The notes: generated by a model from the sequence alone, not told the origin. DNA of 61,693 nt from Terriglobia bacterium (GCA_020073145.1 JAIQFS010000031.1:1-61693); one strand, 5' to 3'. Shown: positions 18,413-26,831, counted from the stretch's first letter. Made by a program: numbers and translations.

Positions 18413-18874
18413 TTGACCGGGCTCCGAGTCGCCATGATCGTTCTTTGGATCGCTCCCTTGGCGACGGCTGCCGATCTGCCCGAGGGCCCCGGCCGCGACC
18501 TCCTCCTCCGCGTCTGCACCGGCTGCCACAAGCCGGACTCGTTCGCGGCGTATCGGTTCACCAAGGACGAATACCATGCCATCGTCGCCCGCATGGCGGA
18601 ACGCGGGGCCCAAGCCTCGGGCCCGGAACTCGATCGGATCGCCGAATACCTCGCCAAGAATTTCCTGAAAGTCGAAGACCCTGCCAAGCTCAATATCAAC
18701 CAGGCCACCGCCAAGGAAATGGAGACCCGCCTGGGACTGACCGCCAAAGAGGCCGAAGCCGTTGTCGCGTACCGCGAGCGCCACGGCGATTTTCACGCCC
18801 CCGGCGATCTCTACGTGATTTACGGCGTGGATGGCGCCAAAATCGAGGCCGCCAAGGACAAGATCGCTTTCTAA
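18413..18874 (+). CDS. Exported CxxCH (haem c-type) plus ComEA-like helix-hairpin-helix protein
   Basis: 153 residues. The TTG start at 18413 with GAGGCGAAA just before it gives a full signal peptide (VAMIVLWIAPLATAA); an ATG at 18434 is the alternative. Residues about 21-80 look like a small cytochrome-c-type module with CTGCH at 35-39 (VCTGCHKPDSF), resembling the haem modules of quinohemoprotein amine dehydrogenase-like proteins. Residues about 93-153 form a ComEA-type double helix-hairpin-helix (LNINQATAKEMETRLGL, VVAYRERHGDFHAPGDLYVIYGVD). Such DNA-binding motifs occur in periplasmic competence proteins. No methionine ligand is obvious. Function is inferred from domains only. Confidence 0.75.
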   Translation: MTGLRVAMIVLWIAPLATAADLPEGPGRDLLLRVCTGCHKPDSFAAYRFTKDEYHAIVARMAERGAQASGPELDRIAEYLAKNFLKVEDPAKLNINQATAKEMETRLGLTAKEAEAVVAYRERHGDFHAPGDLYVIYGVDGAKIEAAKDKIAF

Positions 18875-18918
18875 TTCGGGCGCCCTCTCCCGCGACACCC
18901 TGCGGCCGGCCAGCCCTC

Positions 18919-19842
18919 TTAGATCTCGGCCGGCACCGAGCCCGGCAGCAATCCCGCTGCGCCCGACCTCCGCTCCTCAGGCAGCCACTCCCGGATCTTG
19001 GGCAGCGCTGCCAGCGCCGCCGCCTCCCCCGCTTCCAGTAATCGCGGCCCCAGATCAAAGGCGTCCCATTCCACCCCGCGCACATCCGGCGCAATCACCA
19101 GGTCGCTCTCGCGCCGCCAGCCATCTTCGGAGCGGCTCTGCAGAATCTGAAAGCACCGGTTCACCACCTGAAACACGTTGCTCGGATGCATGCTGGGGCC
19201 GCGCACCGGCAGGTGCACCGAAATCACGTGGGTGGCCCCCAGTTGTCGCGCCAGCCCCGCCGGAATTTCCATGCTCATCGCGCCATCCACCAGCAGACGC
19301 CCCTGCGCGCGGACGGGGTGAAACAATCCCGGATACGAACAACTCGCCCGGATGGGGTCAACCACGTTTCCCGATCCGAAAAAGCGCACCGGCTGGCCTG
19401 TGGAGAGGTCGGTGGCTAGCACGCCCAGCGGAATCCGCATGTCTTCGAACCGGTAACACTTCAGCAGCTTCTCCAGAAACCGCTGCATGCGCTCGCTGCA
19501 CACCAGCCCGAGCCGGCCCAGGCTCCAGCGGCCCACATCGTGGAACCGCATCGAGCACCCGGCGCCCGCAATCTCTGTCGGAGTGGCTCCGCTGGCATAG
19601 GCCGCCGCCACAATCGCTCCGGCGCTGACCCCCGTAATGCAGAAAATGGGAATGTGGTGTTGTTCGAAAATCTGCAGAACGCCGGCGTGCGCAATGCCGC
19701 GGGCGAAGCCGCCGCCCAACGCCAGCCCGATCCGCACGGCGGGTTCGCGCGCAGCCGGTTCCTCCCCGCCCGGAACCCGCTGCAGTCCACCCAGGAAACC
19801 GCCCACTTGCTTCGCGGCTTGCAGAACCCAGTGCCGGCCCAT
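18919..19842 (-). CDS. Patatin-like phospholipase family protein
   Basis: 307 residues. Predicted lipid acyl hydrolase with the Ser-Asp dyad of patatins. The oxyanion loop LALGGGFARGIAHAGVL is near residues 39-55, the nucleophile elbow GVSAG near 71-75 and the aspartate in VDGAMS near 192. It is of the RssA/NTE-like bacterial type. There is no signal peptide, so it is probably cytosolic or peripheral on the inner membrane. It diverges from the PIG-L gene with about 50 bp between the two starts. Confidence 0.88.
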   Translation of the reverse strand: MGRHWVLQAAKQVGGFLGGLQRVPGGEEPAAREPAVRIGLALGGGFARGIAHAGVLQIFEQHHIPIFCITGVSAGAIVAAAYASGATPTEIAGAGCSMRFHDVGRWSLGRLGLVCSERMQRFLEKLLKCYRFEDMRIPLGVLATDLSTGQPVRFFGSGNVVDPIRASCSYPGLFHPVRAQGRLLVDGAMSMEIPAGLARQLGATHVISVHLPVRGPSMHPSNVFQVVNRCFQILQSRSEDGWRRESDLVIAPDVRGVEWDAFDLGPRLLEAGEAAALAALPKIREWLPEERRSGAAGLLPGSVPAEI

Positions 19843-19877
19843 GCCGCCCCCTCCGGAATCGCAATACCCGTCCGTCG

Positions 19878-19883
19878 TAGAAT
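19878..19883 (+). promoter_or_regulatory. -10 element TAGAAT before the PIG-L gene
   Basis: TAGAAT ends 12 bases before the ATG at 19896. No ribosome-binding site lies between, so the transcript would be almost leaderless. Confidence 0.35.
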
Positions 19884-19895
19884 AGTCTACTAATC

Positions 19896-22511
19896 ATGAA
19901 GATGTGCCGAATCGCCGTCAGGTTTCTCCTGCTGGCCACTGCGGGATCGTCAACGGTCCTGCTCCAGGCCCAGCCCAACCTCTCCGGCGCCGCCGAAATC
20001 GAGCAATCGCTTCACAAGCTCAATGAGTTAGGTAGCGTCCTGATGATCGGCGCCCACCCCGACGACGAGCGCACCGGTGTGCTTGCGTACTTCGCCCGCG
20101 GCCGCTACATGCGCACCGCGTACCTCTCCGCCACCCGCGGCGAAGGCGGCCAAAACCTCATCGGTTCCGAGCAGGGCGCTCAACTGGGTCTCATCCGCAC
20201 CCAGGAACTGCTGGCCGCGCGCCGCATCGATGGCGCCGAGCAGTTCTTTACCCGTGCCATCGATTTCGGATTCACCCGCACCGCCGACGAGACCTTGCAG
20301 AAGTGGGGCCGCGAGCGCATTCTGTCCGACATGGTCTGGGTCATCCGGCGCTACCGTCCCGACGTCGTGATTCTCTGCTTCACCGGAACTCCGCGCGACG
20401 GTCACGGCCAACACCAGACCTCTGCCATTCTGGGCCGCGAAGCTTACCGGGCCGCCGCCGATCCTTCCCAGTTTCCGGAGCAGTTGAAGTACGCCGAGCC
20501 CTGGCAGGCCAAACGCATGGTGGAGAGTTCCTTCAACTTCGGCCCCGGCGGTCCTCCGCCCGGCGCGGTCGATGCGGGAGGCCGCGGCGGGCGTGGGGGC
20601 GCAGCACGCGGTGGAGCCGGACGCGGCGGACCCCGAGGCGCCCGCGGCAGCGCGCCGGCCGCCCCCGAGTTTCCCCCGGCCAAGCCCATTGGCCCTTCCA
20701 TCGACACTGACACCGGCGCGTTCAATCCCGTCCTCGGCTATTCCTACGAAGAAATCGCCGGCATGAGCCGCAGCATGCACCGCAGCCAGGGCATGGGCAA
20801 TCTCGGCCGGGTCGGTGAAGTGGAAAGCGGATTCTCTGTGATTGCCGGTGATGCTGTCTCCAAGGATCTGTTCGACGGCATCGACACCACCTGGAGCCGC
20901 CTCCCCAACGGCGCCCCCGTCGGCGCCATTCTGGCAACCGCCCTCCGCGACTTCGAGCCGGCCCACCCCGAGAACGTCATCCCGCAACTCGTCAAGGCTC
21001 GGCCCCTCCTCGCCGCCATGTCCGATCCGCTGGCCAGGATCAAATTGGCGGAACTCGACAACGCCATCGCTCAGTGCGCCGGTTTGTGGGTCGATGCCCA
21101 GGCCCGCGGTCCGCAGGTGGCCCCCGGCGCCTATTTGAGTGTCACCACCACTGTGATCGACCGTTCCTCCGCGCCGGTCACGCTGGAAGGCGCGCGGCTG
21201 GAAGGCCTCTTCAATGAGGAGCTGCCCGTCCAGCCCGTGCGCCTGGACAACAACCAGACCAATGCTCTCACCGTCGCCCGCAAGGTGCCGGACTCCCAGC
21301 CTTTCTCGCAGCCCTACTGGCTGGCCAAGCCTCCCGACGGCGACGTCTACACCGTCGACGACCAGCGGTTGATTGGCCTCGCCGATACCCCGCCCGTGCT
21401 GCAAGTCCGATTGCGCTTTCAAGTGGATGGCTCGCCGTTTGAAGTCCTCATTCCCGTCGCGTACCGTTACGCCGACCGCGCCGAAGGCCCCCGCGTCCGC
21501 CCGTTGGCCGTCGTGCCGCCCGTCGCCGTCGATCTACCGAACGCGGTGGACCTCTTTGCCACCAACGCCCCGCGCCGCGTGACCGTCGCCGTCAAGGCCA
21601 ACGTCGACGACGCCCAGGGCCAGGTCCGGCTCGATGTGCCCGCCGGTTGGAGCGTCGTGCCCAAGTCTTTGCCTTTCCACGTGGGTGAGTTGGGCGACCT
21701 TGAGGAGCTATCCTTCGAAGTCACTCCGCCCGCCGGCGACACCGCCGCCACCCTCCGTGCCATCGCCACCACCGGGGGCCGCGAGATCTCTTCCGATCTG
21801 CAGGTGATCGCTTATCCCCATATTCCCGCCCAGACCCTCCTGCCGCCCTCCACCGCCCGGCTGGTGCGTTCCGACATCAAGGTGACCGCCCGCAAAATCG
21901 GCTACATCATGGGCGCCGGCGATGAGATGCCCGATGCCCTCCGCCAGCTCGGCCTCGACGTCACCCTGCTCAGCAAGTCCGATCTCGAACAGGGCGATCT
22001 TTCGCGCTTCGATGCCATCGTGGCGGGGGTCCGCGCCTATAACGTGCGCGCCGACATCCGCGCCAACCAGCGCCGGCTCCTCGAGTATGTCAATCAAGGC
22101 GGCACCTACGTCGTGCAATACAATACCGGCGACAATTCCCTGAGCGTCGGCCCCTATCCGCTCACCGCCCCTCCCGGCAACCGCTATCGCGTCACCGTGG
22201 AAGAAGCGCCCGTAACCTTTCCGCACGTCGACAGCCGCTTGCTCCAGTACCCCAACCGCATCACCCCCAAAGATTTCGAAGGCTGGGTCCAGGAACGCGG
22301 CGTCTATTTCGCCAGCGAGTGGGACAAGCGCTACGAAACGGTGCTGGCATCCAAAGACCCGGATGAGGAACAGCCGCTCGAGGGCGGGGAACTCTGGACG
22401 CACTACGGCAAAGGCGTCTACATCTTCACCGCCTATTCCTGGTTCCGCCAGCTTCCTGCCGGCGTTCCCGGCGCGTACCGTCTCTTCGCCAATCTCCTGA
22501 GCGCCAAGTAG
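19896..22511 (+). CDS. Secreted PIG-L family deacetylase with long C-terminal extension
   Basis: 871 residues. Signal peptide (VRFLLLATAGSSTVLLQAQ), then a LmbE/PIG-L N-acetylglucosaminyl deacetylase domain (about 45-300). Zinc-site motifs are VLMIGAHPDDERTGVLAYFARG and the DGHGQHQTS histidines. A Gly-Arg-rich low-complexity insert (GGRGGRGGAARGGAGRGGP) interrupts the domain around residues 225-250. The remaining ~570 residues include beta-sandwich stretches and a C-terminal module (DAIVAGVRAYNVRADIRANQ, GGTYVVQYNTGDN) that looks like a ThuA or glutamine-amidotransferase-like fold. This long form is common in Acidobacteria. Likely substrate is an acetylated amino sugar or glycan outside the cytoplasm; not provable here. 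Confidence 0.85.
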   Translation: MKMCRIAVRFLLLATAGSSTVLLQAQPNLSGAAEIEQSLHKLNELGSVLMIGAHPDDERTGVLAYFARGRYMRTAYLSATRGEGGQNLIGSEQGAQLGLIRTQELLAARRIDGAEQFFTRAIDFGFTRTADETLQKWGRERILSDMVWVIRRYRPDVVILCFTGTPRDGHGQHQTSAILGREAYRAAADPSQFPEQLKYAEPWQAKRMVESSFNFGPGGPPPGAVDAGGRGGRGGAARGGAGRGGPRGARGSAPAAPEFPPAKPIGPSIDTDTGAFNPVLGYSYEEIAGMSRSMHRSQGMGNLGRVGEVESGFSVIAGDAVSKDLFDGIDTTWSRLPNGAPVGAILATALRDFEPAHPENVIPQLVKARPLLAAMSDPLARIKLAELDNAIAQCAGLWVDAQARGPQVAPGAYLSVTTTVIDRSSAPVTLEGARLEGLFNEELPVQPVRLDNNQTNALTVARKVPDSQPFSQPYWLAKPPDGDVYTVDDQRLIGLADTPPVLQVRLRFQVDGSPFEVLIPVAYRYADRAEGPRVRPLAVVPPVAVDLPNAVDLFATNAPRRVTVAVKANVDDAQGQVRLDVPAGWSVVPKSLPFHVGELGDLEELSFEVTPPAGDTAATLRAIATTGGREISSDLQVIAYPHIPAQTLLPPSTARLVRSDIKVTARKIGYIMGAGDEMPDALRQLGLDVTLLSKSDLEQGDLSRFDAIVAGVRAYNVRADIRANQRRLLEYVNQGGTYVVQYNTGDNSLSVGPYPLTAPPGNRYRVTVEEAPVTFPHVDSRLLQYPNRITPKDFEGWVQERGVYFASEWDKRYETVLASKDPDEEQPLEGGELWTHYGKGVYIFTAYSWFRQLPAGVPGAYRLFANLLSAK

Positions 22512-22594
22512 GCCCTCCGGTTGTTGCTCGGGCTGGCCTGTGCGAAGATGTGAAGTCGTTACCTCGCCGCAAGGCGAATCACTGGGAGGAATTC

Positions 22595-23206
22595 ATGCCG
22601 AATCCGTTTCGTAAGACCGCCGCTGGCTGCGCGCTCGCAGTTATCGGGCTGGTGAGCGTCGCCGCCGCACAGCCTCCGGCGCCGGAGACTCCGCCGCCGG
22701 GCGCCGCTGTCAGTCCGGTGGTGGCCAATCCCACCTATATTTCGATTCCTCTCGAAATCATGGTCAACCGCCCCGCCGCCGAAGTCTGGAAGCGGGTCGG
22801 CAAGTACTGCGATATCGGCGAGTGGTTTCAGATCCCCTGCACCATCACTTCCGGCAAGGACGGGGAATTCGGCGCGGTCCGCTCCATTGGCGGCGAGATC
22901 CTCGTGGGAAAAACCGAACTGTCCTACACCTACACCCAGACGGTGAAGGCCGGGCGCCCCTACAATCTCTATCACGGCACGCTCGAGGCCAGGCCCGTAA
23001 CCGACACCACGTCGAAGCTGGTGTACACCCTGGTGTTCGACAACTCGATGCTCGCCGACGACGCCGCCCGCGACCGGGACAAAGCGCAAAAGACAGCGCA
23101 ATTCACGCGGGCCCTCCAGAACATGAAGATCCTCGCCGAAGGCGGCACCCTGCCGCCAGCCCCGCCCCGGGGCGGGGCCCGCCCCGGCGCCGGACGCGGC
23201 AACTAG
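22595..23206 (+). CDS. Exported SRPBCC (START-like) family protein
   Basis: 203 residues. The ATG at 22595 has GGGAGGA four bases upstream and is preferred to upstream in-frame starts. The signal peptide is AAGCALAVIGLVSVAAAQ. A proline-rich linker follows, then one SRPBCC hydrophobic-ligand domain (about 45-185) with MVNRPAAEVWKRVGKYCDIGEWF and a long C-terminal helix (DRDKAQKTAQFTRALQNMKIL). The last 20 residues are Pro-Gly-Arg rich. The ligand is unknown. It lies about 80 bases after the PIG-L gene and about 105 before the kinase, all on the plus strand. Confidence 0.75.
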   Translation: MPNPFRKTAAGCALAVIGLVSVAAAQPPAPETPPPGAAVSPVVANPTYISIPLEIMVNRPAAEVWKRVGKYCDIGEWFQIPCTITSGKDGEFGAVRSIGGEILVGKTELSYTYTQTVKAGRPYNLYHGTLEARPVTDTTSKLVYTLVFDNSMLADDAARDRDKAQKTAQFTRALQNMKILAEGGTLPPAPPRGGARPGAGRGN

Positions 23207-23311
23207 GAGACTCGAGCGCCGCCGCGTCATCCGTCCCGGTCCTCCCCCGTGCCCGGGCAACGTCCCCGGAAACCGGAAGCCGTCCCGCCGTATGCTATCT
23301 GTAGGGGCTGG

Positions 23312-25072
23312 ATGGATCAAATCGGGCGGTACCACATTGTCAGGGAATTGGGGCGCGGCGCCATGGGCGTCGTGTACCTCGCCAACGACCCCAACATCGG
23401 CCGCCCGGTAGCCATCAAGACCATCCGCCTGGGGGAGGTCCACAAGCCCGAAGAGCGGGAGCGCCTGCGCGAACGCCTCTTCCGTGAGGCCCGCTCCGCC
23501 GGTATGCTTTCTCACCCCGGCATCGTGACCATCTACGATGTGGATCAGCAGGGTGACCTCGCCTACATCGCCATGGAATACGTCGATGGCCCGACCCTCG
23601 ATCACGTCCTCTCCCAAGCCGTCGCCATTGCGCCCGATCAGATGTTCAGCGTCCTCGGCCAGGCTGCCGTCGCGCTCGACTACGCCCACGCCAAGGGGAT
23701 CGTTCACCGCGACATCAAGCCGGCCAACATCATGATTGCGGTCGATGGCGCCACCAAGGTGACCGATTTCGGAATCGCCAAAATCACCACCGACGAGCAC
23801 CTCACCCGCACCGGCACCATCGTGGGCACCCCGCACTATATGTCCCCCGAACAGGTTCAGGGGCTGGCCGTCGATGGCCGATCCGATCAGTTCTCGCTGG
23901 CTGTCATCGCTTATGAAATGTTGACCGGCGAAAAACCATATGCCGGCGAGCACTTGACCACCGTCGTCTACAAGATCGTGGCCGAGGAGCCGGCCGCGCC
24001 CCATCGCCTCAATCCCACCGTCGCCGGCGCGATTGAGAATGCCCTCCGCCGCGGTCTTGCCAAGAAACCAGAGGAGCGATACGCGAACTGCCAGGAATTC
24101 GCGAGCGCTTTGGAGCGCGCCTGTTCCGCGAGTCCCGGCTGGAGAACCATGCCCCGCGGGGGCAGCTTGAATGAGCCGACCGTCTTGGAGTCCGCCAAGC
24201 CGGCCGTCACGTTGCCGCCGGCCCGCCGGGCTCGCGCCTCTGACTCCGCCACCACTGAGCGCGCGGCGGCCCCCAAGTCCAGCTTCTGGGCCTTCTTGTT
24301 GGCGATTCTGGTCGCGACGGGTCTGTTGGCCTTGATCGGCTGGCAGGCGACTCCGTGGCTGGCCAAGAATGCCGCCCCGCCCGCCACGGCGACTCCCGCG
24401 CCCCAAACGCCCGCGGCCCCCGTTCCTGCGGCGTCCGCCGCTCCTGCGCCGGAGCCCTCACCGGCCGGGCCCGACAGGCCCAGCCCCATGCCCGCGCCTT
24501 CCGCCGAGCCGCCGTCGGCTGCGCAACCGGCGCCGGAGCCCACTTCTTCGGGAAATCCACCCGCGGCCGCACAGCCCGTGCTGCAACCCGCGCCGCCAAC
24601 CCCGCAACCCGAAATTCCGAAGCCCGAGCGGCCTCCCGCACCCCAACTGGCGGCCTTTCCTGTAACCGTCATCAGTAGCCCGGGCGGCGCCACCGCCACC
24701 CTCGACGGCCGTTCCGATCGCGCCTGTCACGCTCCCTGCTCGCTGCCCGCTGCCCCTGGCCGCCATACCATCGCCGTCACCATGCCGGGCTATCAGGTGG
24801 AGCACCGGGATGTCGAAATCGGTACCGGGCCCATCGAGCTTCCTCCGGTCGTTCTGCGCGCCATCGGAGGCACTCTCATGGTGTCCAGCGAACCACAGGG
24901 CGCATCCATCCTCGTCGACGGCCGCAAGCTTCCGCAACTCACGCCCGCCCAGCTCCCGCTCGCGCCCGGAACCTATCGCATCAGCGTGGAAAAGGACGGC
25001 AGGCAGGGCGCGCGAACGGTGGAAGTCCGCAACGGCGTGATCAATTACCTGAAAGTCGAGCTCGGCCCGTAA
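23312..25072 (+). CDS. Membrane Ser/Thr protein kinase with C-terminal PEGA repeats
   Basis: 586 residues from ATG 23312 (GGGG upstream). The kinase domain occupies about 5-270 and is complete: GRGAMGVVYLAND (P-loop), the Lys in VAIKTIRLG, IVHRDIKPANIM (catalytic loop), VTDFGIAKIT (DFG) and TPHYMSPEQ. A transmembrane helix (FWAFLLAILVATGLLALIGW, about 330-350) is followed by a ~100-residue Pro/Ala linker. Two PEGA domains follow (VTVISSPGGATATLDGR and LMVSSEPQGASILVDGR), likely extracytoplasmic. Typical acidobacterial Hanks-type receptor kinase. The substrate is unknown; the PP2C protein at 9755 could oppose it. Confidence 0.93.
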   Translation: MDQIGRYHIVRELGRGAMGVVYLANDPNIGRPVAIKTIRLGEVHKPEERERLRERLFREARSAGMLSHPGIVTIYDVDQQGDLAYIAMEYVDGPTLDHVLSQAVAIAPDQMFSVLGQAAVALDYAHAKGIVHRDIKPANIMIAVDGATKVTDFGIAKITTDEHLTRTGTIVGTPHYMSPEQVQGLAVDGRSDQFSLAVIAYEMLTGEKPYAGEHLTTVVYKIVAEEPAAPHRLNPTVAGAIENALRRGLAKKPEERYANCQEFASALERACSASPGWRTMPRGGSLNEPTVLESAKPAVTLPPARRARASDSATTERAAAPKSSFWAFLLAILVATGLLALIGWQATPWLAKNAAPPATATPAPQTPAAPVPAASAAPAPEPSPAGPDRPSPMPAPSAEPPSAAQPAPEPTSSGNPPAAAQPVLQPAPPTPQPEIPKPERPPAPQLAAFPVTVISSPGGATATLDGRSDRACHAPCSLPAAPGRHTIAVTMPGYQVEHRDVEIGTGPIELPPVVLRAIGGTLMVSSEPQGASILVDGRKLPQLTPAQLPLAPGTYRISVEKDGRQGARTVEVRNGVINYLKVELGP

Positions 25073-25087
25073 CCGCCCGGAGTGGTC

Positions 25088-26326
25088 TTACAGCGTTTCC
25101 CCGCGAACCAGGTCCTCGTACGTTTCGCGTTTGCGGATGACGCGGTATCCCGAACCTTCCACCAGCACCTCCGGCGCTCGCGGGCGCGAATTGTAATTGG
25201 ACGACTGCACGAATCCGTAAGCGCCGGCCGCGCACACGGCCAGGTAGTCGCCGGGCATCACGTTGGCCATCTCGCGGTCCCGCGCCAGAAAATCCCCTGT
25301 CTCGCAGACCGGTCCCACTACGTCCGCGGTGATCGCCGGCAGCGCGTTCTTGCGCACCGCAATGATCTCGTGATGCGCGCGGTACAGAGACGGCCGGATC
25401 AGATCGTTCATGGCCGCATCCACAACCACGAATTCTTTGGCGCCATTCTTCTTCCGGTAGAGCACGCGCGTCAGCAGAATGCCCGCCGGCCCCACAATCG
25501 ATCGCCCTGGTTCCACCATCACGCACAGTCCGCTCGCGCGCAGGCGTTCGTGCAGGCTGGCAATGAATTCCCGGATCTCCGGCGCTTTCTGGCCGGCATG
25601 ATACGCAATCCCCAGTCCGCCGCCCAAATCCAGATGCCGGATGGGGTGTCCGGCCGCTCGTAACTGCCCCGCCAGCGCCAGCACTTTGTCCACGGCTTCC
25701 AGGATCGGGCTCGGGTCCAGGATCTGCGAACCAATGTGGCAGCTCACGCCCTCGGCGGTCAGATGCGTGAGCTTGCGCGCGCGCTCGTAGACTCCGGGCG
25801 CTTCCGACATGGCGATCCCGAATTTATGCTCGCTCAGCCCCGTGGAAATATAGGGATGGGTGACCGCGTCCACATCCGGATTGACGCGAATCCCAAAGCC
25901 CGCCGTGACGCCGCGCCGCGCCGCCATTGCGTCGATCAGCATCAGCTCCGCTTCCGATTCGCAGTTGAAGCTGTGGATGCCGCTGGCCAGTGCGTACTCC
26001 ACCTCGTCGGGCGTCTTCCCGACCCCCGAAAAGACTACCTTCGAAGGGTCGCCGCCCGCCTGCAGGACCCGATACAACTCGCCCCCCGACACGATGTCGA
26101 ACCCGGCCCCGGCGCGCGCCAACAGCCCCAAGACCGCCAGCGAGGAGTTGGCCTTGACCGCATAGCACACGTTGTGCGGAAGATCCGCGAACGCCTCATG
26201 GTAGGCCCGGTAGCTGTCGAGAATGCCTTGCGCCGAGTAGACGAATGCCGGGGTTCCCGTGTGCCCCGCCAGGTCGGCCAGCGGCACCCCTTCGCAGTAA
26301 AGATCCGATTCGGAGTAGGAAAACAT
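25088..26326 (-). CDS. lysA: Diaminopimelate decarboxylase
   Basis: 412 residues. PLP enzyme of fold type III that makes L-lysine from meso-diaminopimelate. The PLP lysine is in VCYAVKANSS (about residue 48). Other motifs are HIGSQI, HLDLGGGLGI, VEPGRSIVG and GPVCETGDFLARDRE. The start is ATG 26326: the upstream in-frame codons fall inside a low-complexity repeat. No Shine-Dalgarno sequence is present; the minus strand reads TTTTTTCTTCCTTTATG because the heptamer array at 26331-26380 ends four bases before the start codon. It is the last gene of the run rpiB-deoC-SpoIIE-four-helix-bundle-lysA. Confidence 0.93.
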   Translation of the reverse strand: MFSYSESDLYCEGVPLADLAGHTGTPAFVYSAQGILDSYRAYHEAFADLPHNVCYAVKANSSLAVLGLLARAGAGFDIVSGGELYRVLQAGGDPSKVVFSGVGKTPDEVEYALASGIHSFNCESEAELMLIDAMAARRGVTAGFGIRVNPDVDAVTHPYISTGLSEHKFGIAMSEAPGVYERARKLTHLTAEGVSCHIGSQILDPSPILEAVDKVLALAGQLRAAGHPIRHLDLGGGLGIAYHAGQKAPEIREFIASLHERLRASGLCVMVEPGRSIVGPAGILLTRVLYRKKNGAKEFVVVDAAMNDLIRPSLYRAHHEIIAVRKNALPAITADVVGPVCETGDFLARDREMANVMPGDYLAVCAAGAYGFVQSSNYNSRPRAPEVLVEGSGYRVIRKRETYEDLVRGETL

Positions 26327-26330
26327 AAAG

Positions 26331-26380
26331 GAAGAAAAAATCAAAAGGCAAAAGGTAAAGGTCAAAAAGCAAAAGTGATT
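26331..26380. repeat. Heptamer array A (AAAAGGC type), left inverted end of a putative cassette
   Basis: The plus strand begins GGAAGAAAAAATCAAAAGG and continues as imperfect AAAAGGC/AAAGGT units, ending CAAAAGTGATT. Its outer 24 bases are repeated in inverse orientation at the outer end of array B (26784-26830). The array abuts the lysA start codon. Confidence 0.8.
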
Positions 26381-26394
26381 AGGTACGACTGCGC

Positions 26395-26754
26395 CTACCG
26401 CGCAGCCGCCTTCTGCGTGCCTTTGCTCGTTGCCACCGCCTTTGAGAGTATGGCACGGAGCTGATCGGATTCGTCAACCAGCGTCCCCAACCGTTCACCC
26501 CGCACCACTTCGGCCCGAACCAGCAGCCGCAGCCAATAATTCGACTCACGCACTTCTTTGAGCGCTACCTGCAGCTTATGACGGAAATCCGCTTTCGACT
26601 CCGCCCCCTGCGCCTCTTCATAATTGGCCCCGACCGCGGTCCCACTCCGCAGAAGCTGATCCCCAATTCGCCGAGCGACCAATGTCGGCAGCGCACTAAC
26701 CAATGTCACAATCCGCGCACCATAATCCAGCAACCGTTCGCTAAGGTCGTTCAC
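26395..26754 (-). CDS. Four-helix bundle protein (23S rRNA intervening-sequence protein family, Avd-like fold)
   Basis: 119 residues from GTG 26754. Family hallmarks: IVTLVSALPTLVARRIGDQLLRSG, then TAVGANYEEAQGAESKADFRHK and KEVRESNYWLRLL. Members are small basic helical bundles, often found within rRNA intervening sequences or as stray genes; relatives (Avd) serve diversity-generating retroelements. The precise function of stand-alone copies is unknown. Here the gene is bracketed by inverted heptamer arrays A and B and sits in the only gap between the SpoIIE-phosphatase stop codon and the lysA start codon, on the same strand. No reverse transcriptase is nearby. Confidence 0.88.
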   Translation of the reverse strand: MNDLSERLLDYGARIVTLVSALPTLVARRIGDQLLRSGTAVGANYEEAQGAESKADFRHKLQVALKEVRESNYWLRLLVRAEVVRGERLGTLVDESDQLRAILSKAVATSKGTQKAAAR

Positions 26755-26779
26755 AAAAAACGCGCCAAAGGCGCCTCCT
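26755..26779 (-). promoter_or_regulatory. Hairpin and T-run between AGGAGG and the GTG of the four-helix-bundle gene
   Basis: On the minus strand AGGAGG (26774-26779) overlaps the start of a 5-bp GC stem, GGCGC/GCGCC with loop TTT (arms 26770-26774 and 26762-26766). Six T residues follow and then the GTG. It could sequester the ribosome site or act as a weak terminator. Confidence 0.4.
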
Positions 26780-26783
26780 GCTC

Positions 26784-26830
26784 ATTTTTGCCTTTTGCCC
26801 TTTGCCTTTTGCCTTTTGATTTTTTCTTGC
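26784..26830. repeat. Heptamer array B (TTTTGCC type), right inverted end of the putative cassette
   Basis: The plus strand reads about five TTTTGCC/CTTTGCC units, then TTTTGATTTTTTCTTGCC. It ends one base from the stop codon (26832-26834) of the SpoIIE-type phosphatase gene. It is the inverted counterpart of array A. Confidence 0.8.
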
Positions 26831-26831
26831 C

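Noticed and set aside
20028-21422. 464-codon minus-strand frame opposite the PIG-L gene
   Set aside because: Antisense shadow of a gene with clear catalytic motifs; composition typical of a complementary GC-rich frame.
26395-26754. Diversity-generating retroelement accessory gene (avd)
   Set aside because: The fold family is shared, but no reverse transcriptase, template repeat or variable repeat was recognised in the window.
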